Positions 17,808-27,213 are shown, numbered from the stretch's first letter. The stretch is 64,000 bases of DNA from Wocania_A spongiicola (GCF_023502325.1 NZ_JAMFLZ010000004.1:372001-436000); one strand, 5' to 3'. Made by a program: numbers and translations. The notes: generated by a model from the letters alone, not told the origin.

Positions 17808-19228
17808 TTATAATCCGCTCCAGTATTACTATTTTCAACCGATTTTTGCCACATTTTTAAATCTGTTTTTAGTTTGTTTACTAGCTGAGGGTTATTTTTA
17901 CTTATATCCTTTTTTTCTGATTTGTCATTTATTAAGTCATAAAGTTCAAAATTTCCATCTTTTTTATCGCCAATCAATTTGTATTGATTAGTTACCCAAG
18001 ATATTTTTGGGTTACATATAAATCCAATAGGTTTTGTTCTTTCTTTATCAATTCCTTTAATAGCGTTAAATAAGCTAGTACCATCAATAGGTCTATTGTC
18101 AGAGTATTCAATATTTAAAATGTCTAGTATAGTGGGAAGGTAATCACTTGTAACAGCTGGAAAATCTATTCTTTTACCACCTATAAGATTGTTTTTCCAT
18201 ATTACAAATGCAGGTACTCTTACTCCACCTTCATAAAGGCTTCTTTTTCGATTTCTAAATATTCCAGCACTTCCAGGAGTTTTATTCTCGGGACCATTAT
18301 CACTACAGAAAAATATGATAGTCTCATCATCGATACCAGAATTTTCTAGTGTTTTCCACAACCTTCCAATTTGCTCATCTAAAGCAGTAAGTGTTCCATA
18401 ATAAATTTGTTTAGTTAAATCCATGCCATCGTAATAAGAACGATGAATGCTATCGCTAACTACAGGTAAGTGAGGCGTATGAAACCAAATTGTTGTAAAA
18501 AACGGTTGTTTTTTTTGATCAGCTTTTTCAATAAAAGGAATAACCCGGTCCATTATAATACGGGAATCATCACCTTTTAAATTGGCAGTTTCTTTTTGTC
18601 CAGAATTTTTCCAATATGAAGTACCATATACGCTTGCTGAATCAGTATTTTTTATAGCTCTCCATCCATAGTGTTTGCTTTCTCCATTTATAAATGAAGT
18701 TGGATAAAGCATAGGATCAAACGTAGGGACTTTAGATTCGGTACAAAAGAAATTATCATAACCGTGTTCAGATGGGAGGGTATAATCACTTAAGAATTTT
18801 TCTTTTCCTCCTCTGTTAGCATCTAGCTCATCTTTTGTTAATGTTCCTAGATGCCATTTGCCAAAATGACCTGTAGTATATCCTTGATCTTTTAAAATTT
18901 CTGGTATTGTAATTTCTTCACTTTTCATGTGACCAGAGTTAGCATATGGGATATTCATTCTTAAAGGGTTTCTTCCTGTAATTAAACTGGCCCTAGTTGG
19001 AGAACAGACTGCCGAAGCTGAATAAAACCTATCAAAAATAACTCCATTTGAGGCTAATGAATCTAACCAAGGTGTTTTAATTATGGTATTTCCATTAAAC
19101 CCTACATCATACCAACCTTGATCATCCGTCATAATTAATATAATATTAGGCTTTTTAGAAGTCTTGTTGCAAGAAGTTAACACAGTAATTAGAAACAAAG
19201 TAAATGTGATTCTAATTAAATTGGTCAT
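17804..19228 (-). CDS. Arylsulfatase-type lipoprotein
   Basis: A Cys-type sulfatase of the alkaline phosphatase superfamily. ATG at 19228 gives a clean lipoprotein signal (MTNLIRITFTLFLITVLTSC, modified Cys at about residue 20). A TTT-rich 13-residue extension to 19267 looks non-native. The metal site starts with IILIMTDDQGW, and the formylglycine motif CSPTRASLITGR is intact (Cys about residue 75). GHFGKWHLG, CSDNGPE and the C-terminal WVTNQYKLIGD region are as in family S1 sulfatases. It needs an anaerobic- or FGE-type maturase, which is not in the window. The likely substrate is a sulfated polysaccharide, by lifestyle inference only. It is inverted relative to its pentein neighbours. Confidence 0.9.
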   Translation of the reverse strand: MTNLIRITFTLFLITVLTSCNKTSKKPNIILIMTDDQGWYDVGFNGNTIIKTPWLDSLASNGVIFDRFYSASAVCSPTRASLITGRNPLRMNIPYANSGHMKSEEITIPEILKDQGYTTGHFGKWHLGTLTKDELDANRGGKEKFLSDYTLPSEHGYDNFFCTESKVPTFDPMLYPTSFINGESKHYGWRAIKNTDSASVYGTSYWKNSGQKETANLKGDDSRIIMDRVIPFIEKADQKKQPFFTTIWFHTPHLPVVSDSIHRSYYDGMDLTKQIYYGTLTALDEQIGRLWKTLENSGIDDETIIFFCSDNGPENKTPGSAGIFRNRKRSLYEGGVRVPAFVIWKNNLIGGKRIDFPAVTSDYLPTILDILNIEYSDNRPIDGTSLFNAIKGIDKERTKPIGFICNPKISWVTNQYKLIGDKKDGNFELYDLINDKSEKKDISKNNPQLVNKLKTDLKMWQKSVENSNTGADYN

Positions 19229-19394
19229 GGTGTTTGTTTTAAAATGAAATGAGAAGCCTTTTGACATAATGTGCTACGTATTAGTAATATTGATTCAGAA
19301 GCGAAGTTACTTTTTTTTAAAGAAAAGACTTTTGTAGTAATATGTTTAAAAGCCAAAAGGGAGCTTATGTATTTGTAGTAAAGTGCTTTGAATA

Positions 19395-20744
19395 TTACAT
19401 CTTTTTTGATTGTTGTACTTCAGTAGTTTCAAATTCCAGTAAGTCTATACTGTATGTTTGAGAAGATGGTGTTTTGGAATATTCATTTTCAATATACCCT
19501 CCTATTATATATAATTTGTTTTTATAATAATGAATTTTTGAAGCTTTTAAATTCAGGTGTATATTATATTCATTTAAAATTTTAGTGGAAATGTTATATG
19601 TTAAAATTTTTGAATCATTAAAAATATATATAGTATCATTAAAATAGGTTAGTGAAGGGTTTGCAATTCCGTTAAATAAATGCCCCTCATTTTTCCACTC
19701 CCCACTATTTATACTATAAGACTCTATTTCTGATAACGGTTTTCCATTAAAACCGCCAATTAAGTAAATGGTATTATTAATCAAAACACCTTTTACTTCT
19801 TTGGCTTTAGTCATTTTTTTTAATTCGTACCAATAGCCAGATTCTAAATTAAAAAGGTGAGATTTGTTTGTATAAGTTTTTTCCCCTTTTTTGTTTATTT
19901 TGGTAGAACCTCCCATAATAATTAGATTTTTATTGTAATTAAAAGAGGCAAAATTAACTGCTTGATGAGGGTTTGTTTTGTCTAAAATTATACTATCTTT
20001 TTTTAAGTTATAAACTTCAATAGTTTCATCTAAATACTCTTTTTTTTGGTTTACAGATATTCTTTTTCCTCCTAATACATATATATTGTCATCAACTAGA
20101 TTTATATTATGATATGCTCGTTTTCTGAAACCTAAGTCAGATTTAGACCATTCGTTATTTTCAATATTATATACAAAAAGATTATCTCTATAATTGTTCC
20201 ATGTAGGGTTTATAATTAATCTTTTTAGCAAATCACTTAATGTTGGGTTAGCAAAGCTTTGTACTTCAAGTAAGGCTTTTTTGCCTGTGTCTTCAATATA
20301 GGAACCATCACCACTAATTAGGTATATATAATCGCCAATTAAGACAGAACCAAAGGAATGAACTCCATTTTTAATGGGTTTTAATTTTCTAAAAGAGATT
20401 TCTTTTTTTAACCCTTGATTTGAATGAACAGTTATTTCCCTAAGCTGTTCAGTTTTTTTAGAAAGATTAACTATAAAATTTTGCTTTTTTAATTTTGATA
20501 AGGTTATTTTTTTTGAATAATAACCAATAATTGAAAAAGTAATACTGTCAGACACATTATGATTGAAATTACTTTTTAAATGAAACAACCCTTTTTTATT
20601 TGTCGTTGTTCCTTTTTTTAAGTTTTCGAGGTATACAGATACATTTTCTATAGGTACTTTAGTGTCTATATCAATAACTTTACCTTTTATGCTTTGGCCT
20701 AATAAAGAAAAAGTTGATAATAAAAAGAGTATAAAAAGTTTCAT
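19395..20744 (-). CDS. Exported kelch-repeat protein with N-terminal CarboxypepD_reg-like domain
   Basis: A 449-residue exported protein with a signal peptide (MKLFILFLLSTFSLLGQ). It has a beta-sandwich domain of the type found at the N-terminus of TonB-dependent receptors (about 18-95: IKGKVIDIDTKVPIENVSVY...TTTNKKGLFHLK), a short REITVHS linker, then kelch-type blades (about 125-435: YLISGDGSYIE, IYVLGGKRIS, LIIMGGSTK, IYLIGGFNGKPLSEIESYSI, LYIIGGYIENEY). It probably folds as a beta-propeller on the outer surface or in the periplasm. The function is unknown. It lies head-to-tail behind the sulfatase (166 bp apart), so the two may act on the same material. Confidence 0.8.
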   Translation of the reverse strand: MKLFILFLLSTFSLLGQSIKGKVIDIDTKVPIENVSVYLENLKKGTTTNKKGLFHLKSNFNHNVSDSITFSIIGYYSKKITLSKLKKQNFIVNLSKKTEQLREITVHSNQGLKKEISFRKLKPIKNGVHSFGSVLIGDYIYLISGDGSYIEDTGKKALLEVQSFANPTLSDLLKRLIINPTWNNYRDNLFVYNIENNEWSKSDLGFRKRAYHNINLVDDNIYVLGGKRISVNQKKEYLDETIEVYNLKKDSIILDKTNPHQAVNFASFNYNKNLIIMGGSTKINKKGEKTYTNKSHLFNLESGYWYELKKMTKAKEVKGVLINNTIYLIGGFNGKPLSEIESYSINSGEWKNEGHLFNGIANPSLTYFNDTIYIFNDSKILTYNISTKILNEYNIHLNLKASKIHYYKNKLYIIGGYIENEYSKTPSSQTYSIDLLEFETTEVQQSKKM

Positions 20745-20861
20745 GGGTTGGTTTTTGATTACTTTTTTATTACCACAAAAAATACGCCAAGACTAATTTC
20801 TTTTAAAATATTTCTAATGAAAGTAAAGTTTAGTATATCATTATTGTTTAATAATTAATTA

Positions 20862-20869
20862 TATTTTTG
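20862..20869 (+). promoter_or_regulatory. Predicted -7 box for ctlX
   Basis: TATTTTTG, an exact TAnnTTTG match, about 18 bp before the ATG at 20888. A TTG about 15 bp upstream could act as -33. Its position upstream of 20888 argues against the longer in-frame reading from 20867, which would start inside the box. Confidence 0.6.
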
Positions 20870-20887
20870 CGAAACAAATTTTCAATC

Positions 20888-21823
20888 ATGCAACAAACAA
20901 CCAATACTATATTAATGATTCGCCCTGTTAATTTTAGGATGAATGAGCAAACAGCTGTAAACAATTATTACCAAAAAGTAATTGATAATTTATTACCAGA
21001 AACGGTTAATACAAAAGCACAACAAGAGTTTGATGCGTATGTTGAAAAACTCAAAACAATTGGTGTAAATGTGGTTGTTGTAAATGACACTAAAGAGTTT
21101 GATACACCAGATTCAATTTTTCCTAATAACTGGGTATCGTTTCATGAAAACGGCAACGTAGGGTTATATCCTATGTTTGCTAAAAATAGGCGTTTAGAAC
21201 GGAGAGAAGATGTTTTAATTCGGTTAGAAGAAGAAGGTTTTACAATTAACCAAATAGTAGATTATACGAGCGCAGAAGATGAAGAAGTGTTTCTAGAAGG
21301 TACCGGTAGCGTTATTTTAGATAGAGTAAATAGAAAAGCATATTGTGCCTTATCACCTCGAGCTGATGAAGATTTATTTATTGAGTTTTGTGAAGATTTT
21401 GAATATACTCCAGTAATTTTTACAGCGAATCAAACAGTAAATGCTGATCGTATGGCAATTTATCATACTAACGTTATGATGTGCTTAGGTGAAACCTTTG
21501 CAGTTATTTGTTTAGATAGCATTGATGATAAAAAAGAACGCAAAAACCTTATTAATCATTTAAAAGAAAACGATAAAGAAATTATAGACATTACCGAAGC
21601 ACAGGTTAACAATTTTGCTGGTAATATGTTACAGGTAAAAGGGGTAAATGATGAATTATATTTAATAATGAGTCAGGCTGCTTACAATTCGTTGACTGCA
21701 TCTCAAATTGAAAGATTAGAAAAGCATACTAAAATCATGTCTAGCTCTTTAGATACTATTGAAGCTTGTGGTGGTGGCAGTGCACGTTGCATGATGGCGG
21801 AAGTGTTTTTACCTAAAAATTAG
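20888..21823 (+). CDS. ctlX: CtlX-type citrulline/arginine-related hydrolase (pentein fold)
   Basis: A 311-residue amidinotransferase-fold protein beginning MQQTTNTILMIRPVNFRMNE, with FPNNWVSFHENGNVGLYPMF (substrate loop), EEVFLEGTGSVILDRVNRKA (acidic catalytic part), MAIYHTNVMMCLGETFAVI (histidine) and the C-terminal cysteine in EACGGGSARCMMAEVF. This matches the family annotated as citrulline-utilisation hydrolase CtlX. With the DDAH-like gene upstream it suggests use of citrulline or methylated arginine. The reaction has not been shown for this protein. Confidence 0.85.
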   Translation: MQQTTNTILMIRPVNFRMNEQTAVNNYYQKVIDNLLPETVNTKAQQEFDAYVEKLKTIGVNVVVVNDTKEFDTPDSIFPNNWVSFHENGNVGLYPMFAKNRRLERREDVLIRLEEEGFTINQIVDYTSAEDEEVFLEGTGSVILDRVNRKAYCALSPRADEDLFIEFCEDFEYTPVIFTANQTVNADRMAIYHTNVMMCLGETFAVICLDSIDDKKERKNLINHLKENDKEIIDITEAQVNNFAGNMLQVKGVNDELYLIMSQAAYNSLTASQIERLEKHTKIMSSSLDTIEACGGGSARCMMAEVFLPKN

Positions 21824-21837
21824 TTTGAAAAAGGACT

Positions 21838-21916
21838 GCGTTAGGGATTGCAGCGGCATCCTTTTTTGAGGTACGAAAAAAAGATATAGCGTAAAGCCCG
21901 ACCTTTAGGTAACGCC
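21838..21916. repeat. Dispersed flavobacterial intergenic repeat with several hairpins
   Basis: Between the convergent ctlX and kinase genes lies a block starting GCGTTAGGGATTGCAGCGGC and ending AGCCCGACCTTTAGGTAACG plus CC. The ends are complementary (GCGTTA/TAACGC). Inside are a bulged stem GGATTGC/GCATCC followed by six T, a T-run/A-run stem and ACCT/AGGT. I recall very similar blocks scattered through many Flavobacteriaceae genomes after genes. Only one copy is in this window, so the repeat nature is from memory, not seen here. It could serve as a two-way terminator. Confidence 0.55.
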
Positions 21917-21944
21917 AAAATATATAAATTATTAGTTTGAAACT

Positions 21945-24020
21945 CTAAGCTGATGGTTTAGATTTTGGTAATTGTACATAAAACGTACTACCAACATTTT
22001 GAGTGCTTTCTACCCAAATTTTACCATTGTTAAGTTCAATTAACTCTTTACAAATAGAAAGACCCAAACCTGTTCCTTTCTCATTATTTGTGCCCATAGT
22101 AGTAAAAGTGTTGCTTTTAAATAGTTTTTCTATGTTCTGTCTAGAAATGCCTACTCCAGTATCAGCAATACTAATGATACAACTTCCATTGCTAATATGA
22201 TTTGAAATGGTAATAGTATCACCACTATTACTAAATTTTAGAGCATTAGCAAGCAAATTTTGAATAACAATTTCAAACATACTTCTATCGGCATATGCAA
22301 AATCGCGTAACGAACGGTCTACGAGCGTGATGCCTTTGTTTTCCATGCGTTGTTCAATTAGCTTTACTTTATCTTCAAAAACTTCTTGAACATCAAATAA
22401 GCTTGGTTTAGGCTCAAGCGAATGCATTTGAGATTTAGACCAGTTTAGTAAATTAAATAAAAGTAGAGAGGCGCTATTAGCATTTTCACTTAATTCAGGA
22501 ATTAAATTATCAAATTCCTCTCGAGAGAGAGAGCCATCTTTTAGTAAATCTATAAAACCATTAATTGATGATAACGAGTCTTTTAAATCATGAGATACAA
22601 TTGAGAATAATTTGTCCTTGACATTATTAACGTTTTCAAGATGTTTTGTTTGTTCTTGAAATGCCTCATTTTGTAATTGAATTTTTATATTTTTCTCTTC
22701 AAGCTCTTGAGTGTATTTTATACTACTGTTGCGTTTTAAATAAATCATTATTAAAAAAGTAGATACTATAGCTAATGCAGCTAGCAATGCATAAAAAATC
22801 AGCTTAAGTCTATCAAACTTTTGCTGATTTTCAGTAACAGTTATACTATTTGTAGTATCCGTTTTAGTATCATTAGGTATTAGAACTTCTTTATCAAAAT
22901 TTGGATCTAATTCAAGTTTAGTAGTTTCACTGGAGCTTAAGTCAACATTAATACTGTTTTTGCTTAGCTCATTTTTTAATTTAAAATATTCGCGTTGCCA
23001 AATAAATGCTCTATCAAACCTTCTTTTAGTTGAATCTAAAGCTTTCATTAATTTGTAATGCCTTAATAGTTCGTTTTTATTATTAAGGTCTTTGGCAATA
23101 GCTCCAGCTTCTAGTAGTTGTTTTTCTGCTAAAATTAATCTTCGTTGTTGTAAATTTAGATCTCCAAGGTTGTTTAAAACGGTCAATAAACTTGATTTAT
23201 CCTTACTTCTTACATTTATGTTATAACCTTGTATTAAATATTTAGTGGCCTGTTCGTAATCATTAAACTTTAAATACTCTCCACCTAATTTAGGAAAAAC
23301 ACTTCCGCGAATGGAATCATTGTCGGTACCAACGCTAGTTAGTACTTTTTCATAATATTCGATAGCCTTTCTATGTTCTTTTTTTATAGAGTATAGTTCA
23401 GCCAAATAATTATTAGATTCATTTATACCAACGGTATCATTTAATTGTTCTTGTATTTCTAAGGCTTTTAGATAATACTCAATTGCTTTGTCAAAAGCAT
23501 TGATGTTATAATAAGCTTTGGCTAAGTTGCTGTATGAAAGTTTAAGCTCGTATGTAAAGTTACGTTTTTCTAACTCCTCTATAGCAGATAAAGAGTATTG
23601 TAACCCTTTAGCATAATTACCACGTTTAATTTCTAATAAGCCAATACTATTGTTAACTTTTGCTACGCCTAGAGCATCGTTTAATTGACGAAATAAAGCT
23701 TTCGATTTTTCATACCCACTAACGGCATTTATATAATCATTTTTTTGAGCGTAAATTAAAGCTTTGTAATACGCAACTTCTGCAATACCTTTATGGTAAT
23801 TGAGGTCAGTTGATAGTTTTTCACTTAATATGATATACTTTATAGCTTTATCGTAATCATTTAACTCATAAAGAGATTTTATAAGTTTGAGTGAAGTGTC
23901 TACTTTTAAGCTATCTTGATTCTCGTAAGCTAACTGTATGGAAAGACTGTCTATCTCTTCAGTTTGAGCAAACCCAGAGTACACAGATAAAAATATAATT
24001 AACGTAATTATTTTCCTCAT
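21945..24020 (-). CDS. TPR-containing sensor histidine kinase
   Basis: A 691-residue membrane kinase: signal peptide (about 1-19, LSVYSGFAQ), a periplasmic array of about six TPR-like repeats (residues 40-320, for example YYNINAFDKAIEYYLKALEI), one membrane helix (about 405-427), a short coiled coil and a HisKA domain with the phospho-acceptor His at about 477 in SIVSHDLKDSLSSI. A HATPase_c domain follows with NLLANALKFS (N box), ADTGVGISRQNI (G1) and GTGLGLSICKEL (G2). No response regulator is next to it, so it is an orphan here. The input signal is unknown. Confidence 0.9.
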   Translation of the reverse strand: MRKIITLIIFLSVYSGFAQTEEIDSLSIQLAYENQDSLKVDTSLKLIKSLYELNDYDKAIKYIILSEKLSTDLNYHKGIAEVAYYKALIYAQKNDYINAVSGYEKSKALFRQLNDALGVAKVNNSIGLLEIKRGNYAKGLQYSLSAIEELEKRNFTYELKLSYSNLAKAYYNINAFDKAIEYYLKALEIQEQLNDTVGINESNNYLAELYSIKKEHRKAIEYYEKVLTSVGTDNDSIRGSVFPKLGGEYLKFNDYEQATKYLIQGYNINVRSKDKSSLLTVLNNLGDLNLQQRRLILAEKQLLEAGAIAKDLNNKNELLRHYKLMKALDSTKRRFDRAFIWQREYFKLKNELSKNSINVDLSSSETTKLELDPNFDKEVLIPNDTKTDTTNSITVTENQQKFDRLKLIFYALLAALAIVSTFLIMIYLKRNSSIKYTQELEEKNIKIQLQNEAFQEQTKHLENVNNVKDKLFSIVSHDLKDSLSSINGFIDLLKDGSLSREEFDNLIPELSENANSASLLLFNLLNWSKSQMHSLEPKPSLFDVQEVFEDKVKLIEQRMENKGITLVDRSLRDFAYADRSMFEIVIQNLLANALKFSNSGDTITISNHISNGSCIISIADTGVGISRQNIEKLFKSNTFTTMGTNNEKGTGLGLSICKELIELNNGKIWVESTQNVGSTFYVQLPKSKPSA

Positions 24021-24372
24021 ACAATACCTAAATTACACCAATAACAAAGCAATGATATAAAGAAGCCTTATTTGAGGGAAATAAAGATTACTCTATTAAG
24101 CTGTAATATTTGTTAGTTTTTAATAGTCTTCAAATGTTGAATACTAATAGCTTTACCAAACAAAAGTTGTAAAAAGACAAGCATAAAGCTAATTTCTGCG
24201 TTTTAATGCCAAAAAATTAGATAAAAAGAACACTAAATATTTGTTAAAAAATCGACGAATAGATTAACGGCAAAAAACATAGAAAAACGACACTTTTATC
24301 GACGAAATGCACTTTTTGTTTTTTATTTTTTTTAGCTCAATTAAATAGGTGGTAAAAAGTTGAATTTACACT
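24021..24372. other. AT-rich intergenic region without a gene
   Basis: These 352 bp between the divergent kinase gene and the 66-residue membrane protein gene hold no open frame of note. I found no exact TAnnTTTG box on either strand. The near-repeat of ATCGACGAA (near 24252 and 24298) is the only visible local pattern. It presumably contains the two promoters, which I cannot place. Confidence 0.5.
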
Positions 24373-24420
24373 ATAATAGAATATTTATTATCTTAATAAA
24401 AAATTAAACTATTCTATTAT
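24373..24420 (+). promoter_or_regulatory. Inverted repeat covering the start codon
   Basis: ATAATAGAATA (24373-24383) is perfectly complementary to TATTCTATTAT (24410-24420), which includes the first two bases of the ATG at 24419. If transcribed, the hairpin (11 AT-rich pairs, 26-base loop) would cover the translation start. Alternatively it is a DNA operator with widely spaced half sites. Confidence 0.4.
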
Positions 24421-24619
24421 GAACAAAAATGTAAAAATAATTCTTTTAGTTGTAGGTGTTATACTGGTAGGTTACGGAATTTACACTTTGGTTGCTCCTG
24501 AAGCTGCTGTTAGTATTGGAGGTTTGAGTGTTGAGGCTCAAGATAACACTAACTCGTATATTACAATTGCTTTAGGTTTAGTAGCAATAGCTCTAAATTT
24601 TTTAGGAGGGAAAAAGTAA
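24419..24619 (+). CDS. Small two-helix membrane protein of unknown function
   Basis: A 66-residue protein with two hydrophobic helices (about 6-25, VKIILLVVGVILVGYGIYTL, and 46-63, SYITIALGLVAIALNFLG) joined by a short polar loop (PEAAVSIGGLSVEAQDNTN). Length, good start context and clean codon use support a real gene. I do not recognise a characterised family; it resembles small inner-membrane proteins of the DUF3185/YgaP-like size class, but this is only a shape comparison. It stands alone, 130 bp before argS. Confidence 0.7.
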   Translation: MNKNVKIILLVVGVILVGYGIYTLVAPEAAVSIGGLSVEAQDNTNSYITIALGLVAIALNFLGGKK

Positions 24620-24719
24620 AAATTGTTGTAAATGATTAGATTTAAGTTTAGTTGCTTTATGAGTAGTTAGACTTTTTGAATATTGAAATTAATTAAACTT
24701 TAAAAATTAATAAATATCC

Positions 24720-24727
24720 TATCTTTG
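24720..24727 (+). promoter_or_regulatory. Predicted -7 box for argS
   Basis: TATCTTTG, an exact TAnnTTTG match, 22 bp upstream of the argS ATG. Confidence 0.6.
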
Positions 24728-24749
24728 CTCACTTAAAATGTTAAAGTAA

Positions 24750-26534
24750 ATGAGCCTTCAGGAGATATTATCTGTCCATGTAAAACAAGCTATACAAACT
24801 TCGTATAATTTAGAAATTGATACTGTAGAATTTCAGGCAACCAGAAAAGAGTTTGCAGGAGATATTACCGTAGTGATTTTTCCAATGCTGCGTTTTATTA
24901 AAGGGAATCCAGTTCAGATTGGAGAGAATATAGGAAATCATTTAGTTAAGCATGTAGAAAATGTTAAGGCATTTAATGTTGTAAAGGGCTTTTTAAATAT
25001 CGAAATAAGCGATGTTTATTTTACACATTTTTTTAATGAAACTCTTGAAGATGATACCTACGGATTTTCAAATGTAAATAATGATGGTAAAGCTGTAATG
25101 GTAGAGTATTCTTCACCAAATACGAACAAACCATTGCATTTAGGCCATGTAAGAAACAATTTGTTAGGTTATAGTGTTGCCGAGATTTTAAAAGCTTCAG
25201 GAAAAAAAGTTTATAAAACTCAAATTATAAACGATAGAGGCATTCATATTTGCAAAAGTATGTTGGCATGGGAGCGTTTTGGTAATGGAGAAACTCCAGA
25301 AAGTACAGGTTTAAAAGGCGATAAACTGGTAGGGAATTATTATGTAAAGTTCGATCAAGAATATAAGAGAGAAGTAGCTGATTTAATTGCCGAAGGAAAA
25401 ACTGAAGATGAAGCTAAAAAACAAGCTCCTATTTTGTTGGAAGCACAAAATATGCTTTTAAAATGGGAAGCTGGTGATGAAGAGACTGTAGCCCTTTGGG
25501 AAAAAATGAACAGCTGGGTTTACAAAGGGTTTGATATTACTTATAAAAACTTAGGAGTCGATTTTGATACCCTGTATTACGAAAGTAAAACCTATTTATT
25601 AGGGAAGGAATTTGTGGATCAAGGGTTGAAAACAGGCGTTTTTGTTAAAGAGAAAGATGGTTCAGTTTGGTGTGATTTAACAGATGAAGGATTAGATAAA
25701 AAAATAGTGCAACGTGCAGATGGTACTGCAGTTTACATGACCCAGGATATTGGTACAGCTATACAGCGTATTAAAGATTTTCCAGATGTTGGTGGTATGG
25801 TTTATACAGTTGGTAACGAGCAAGATTATCATTTTAAAGTACTATTCTTAATACTAAAAAAATTAGGATTCGATTGGGCTAAAAATTTGTATCATTTAAG
25901 TTATGGAATGGTTGATTTACCTAGTGGGAAAATGAAAAGTAGAGAAGGGACCGTTGTTGATGCTGATGATTTAATTGGCGAAATGGCTAAAACTGCTGGC
26001 GAGATTTCTGAGGAACTAGGAAAGCTTGATGGTTATTCTGAAACAGAAAAGCAAGAGTTATATAAAACTATTGGTTTAGGTGCTTTAAAATATTTTATCT
26101 TGAAAGTTGATCCTAAAAAGCGCATTTTATTTGATCCAAAAGAATCTATAGATTTTCAAGGTAATACGGGGCCTTTCATTCAATATACCTATGCAAGAAT
26201 CCAATCCATAATAAGAAAAGCGAATTTTGATTATTCAAAACCAGTAAAAAACCTAGTAAGATCATTACATAGCAAAGAAAAAGAGTTAATAAAACAACTT
26301 CAATTATTTCCAGAAGTTATTCAAAATGCAGCGGTACAACATAGCCCAGCTTTAATTGCCAATTATACTTACGACTTGGTTAAAGAGTTTAATTCATTTT
26401 ATCAAAACGTGTCAATTTTAGGAGCAGATAATGATTTGGATAAAGTATTTAGAGTTCAGCTTTCTAATAAAGTTGCTTTAACTATTAAAAATGCATTTCA
26501 TGTTTTAGGAATTCAAGTTCCAGAGAGAATGTAA
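24750..26534 (+). CDS. argS: Arginine--tRNA ligase
   Basis: A class I aminoacyl-tRNA synthetase that charges tRNA-Arg. The 594 residues include the N-terminal Add-1 domain, the HIGH-type motif in EYSSPNTNKPLHLGHVRNN (about residues 120-138), a large catalytic core, the variant KMSKS-type segment LPSGKMKSREGTVVDADDLI and a DALR anticodon-binding domain with the usual C-terminus VLGIQVPERM. Its start at 24750 gives MSLQEILSVHVKQAIQ, the common N-terminus. Confidence 0.97.
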   Translation: MSLQEILSVHVKQAIQTSYNLEIDTVEFQATRKEFAGDITVVIFPMLRFIKGNPVQIGENIGNHLVKHVENVKAFNVVKGFLNIEISDVYFTHFFNETLEDDTYGFSNVNNDGKAVMVEYSSPNTNKPLHLGHVRNNLLGYSVAEILKASGKKVYKTQIINDRGIHICKSMLAWERFGNGETPESTGLKGDKLVGNYYVKFDQEYKREVADLIAEGKTEDEAKKQAPILLEAQNMLLKWEAGDEETVALWEKMNSWVYKGFDITYKNLGVDFDTLYYESKTYLLGKEFVDQGLKTGVFVKEKDGSVWCDLTDEGLDKKIVQRADGTAVYMTQDIGTAIQRIKDFPDVGGMVYTVGNEQDYHFKVLFLILKKLGFDWAKNLYHLSYGMVDLPSGKMKSREGTVVDADDLIGEMAKTAGEISEELGKLDGYSETEKQELYKTIGLGALKYFILKVDPKKRILFDPKESIDFQGNTGPFIQYTYARIQSIIRKANFDYSKPVKNLVRSLHSKEKELIKQLQLFPEVIQNAAVQHSPALIANYTYDLVKEFNSFYQNVSILGADNDLDKVFRVQLSNKVALTIKNAFHVLGIQVPERM

Positions 26535-26536
26535 AT

Positions 26537-26563
26537 TTGTTTTAAAGATTTACATTATTTTTA
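26537..26563 (+). promoter_or_regulatory. Promoter adjoining the sprT-like start codon (possible leaderless gene)
   Basis: TTG (26537-26539), 16 bp, then TATTTTTA (26556-26563, one mismatch to TAnnTTTG), and 4 bases later the ATG at 26568. The spacing equals that of three other genes in this window. Confidence 0.45.
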
Positions 26564-26567
26564 CCTC

Positions 26568-27164
26568 ATGCAAAATCTGTTACAAGATTATATTCCGCAA
26601 GAGGCAATACCGCGAGTTTTAAAACTTTTAGAGCACGATAATCTAACAGTTAAAATAAAAAACGAGCGTAAAACTCGCCACGGCGATTATAAACAACTAC
26701 CAAATAAAAAACATCAAATTACTATAAATGCTAATTTGAATGAATACCGATTTTTAATTACGCTAATACATGAAATCGCACATTTTGAGGCCTTCAGTAC
26801 TTATGGTAAATATATTAAACCACACGGTTTAGAGTGGAAACGTAGTTTTCAGCACTTAATGTTACCGTTTTTAAACCCAAATATTTTTCCAGATAATTTA
26901 TTACCACTTTTAGCAAATCATTTTAAAAACCCTAAAGCATCAAGCGATACCGATGTTAAATTAGCTTTAGCTTTAAAACAGTTTGACGCACCTAATAACA
27001 AAACCTATATCTTTCAAGTACCAATAGGGAAAGATTTTAAATTATACAATGGTAAAATATTTAAAAAAGGAAATAAACGAGTTAAACGATACGAATGCGT
27101 TGAGCTTAAAACAGGAAAGTTGTATCTTTTCAATCCTAATGCAGAAGTAGAATTGTTGAGTTAA
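26568..27164 (+). CDS. SprT-like domain metalloprotein
   Basis: A 198-residue protein with the zincin motif HEIAHFEAF (His 68, Glu 69, His 72) and a downstream histidine in KPHGLEWKRSFQHLM, as in the SprT/Spartan-like family. The C-terminal half (about 130-198) is a small beta-rich part with KRVKRYECVELKTGKLYLFN, resembling the zinc-ribbon position of SprT but with a single Cys. A role as a protease is inferred from the motif; substrates are unknown. It is followed 49 bp later by manC. Confidence 0.8.
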   Translation: MQNLLQDYIPQEAIPRVLKLLEHDNLTVKIKNERKTRHGDYKQLPNKKHQITINANLNEYRFLITLIHEIAHFEAFSTYGKYIKPHGLEWKRSFQHLMLPFLNPNIFPDNLLPLLANHFKNPKASSDTDVKLALALKQFDAPNNKTYIFQVPIGKDFKLYNGKIFKKGNKRVKRYECVELKTGKLYLFNPNAEVELLS

Positions 27165-27213
27165 AATCACAAACAATAATCATTAAAAAGAAGTCTGTGT
27201 TAAAAGAGATAAT

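Noticed and set aside
19229..19267. Longer sulfatase start
   Set aside because: The extra 13 residues spoil an otherwise clean lipoprotein signal peptide.
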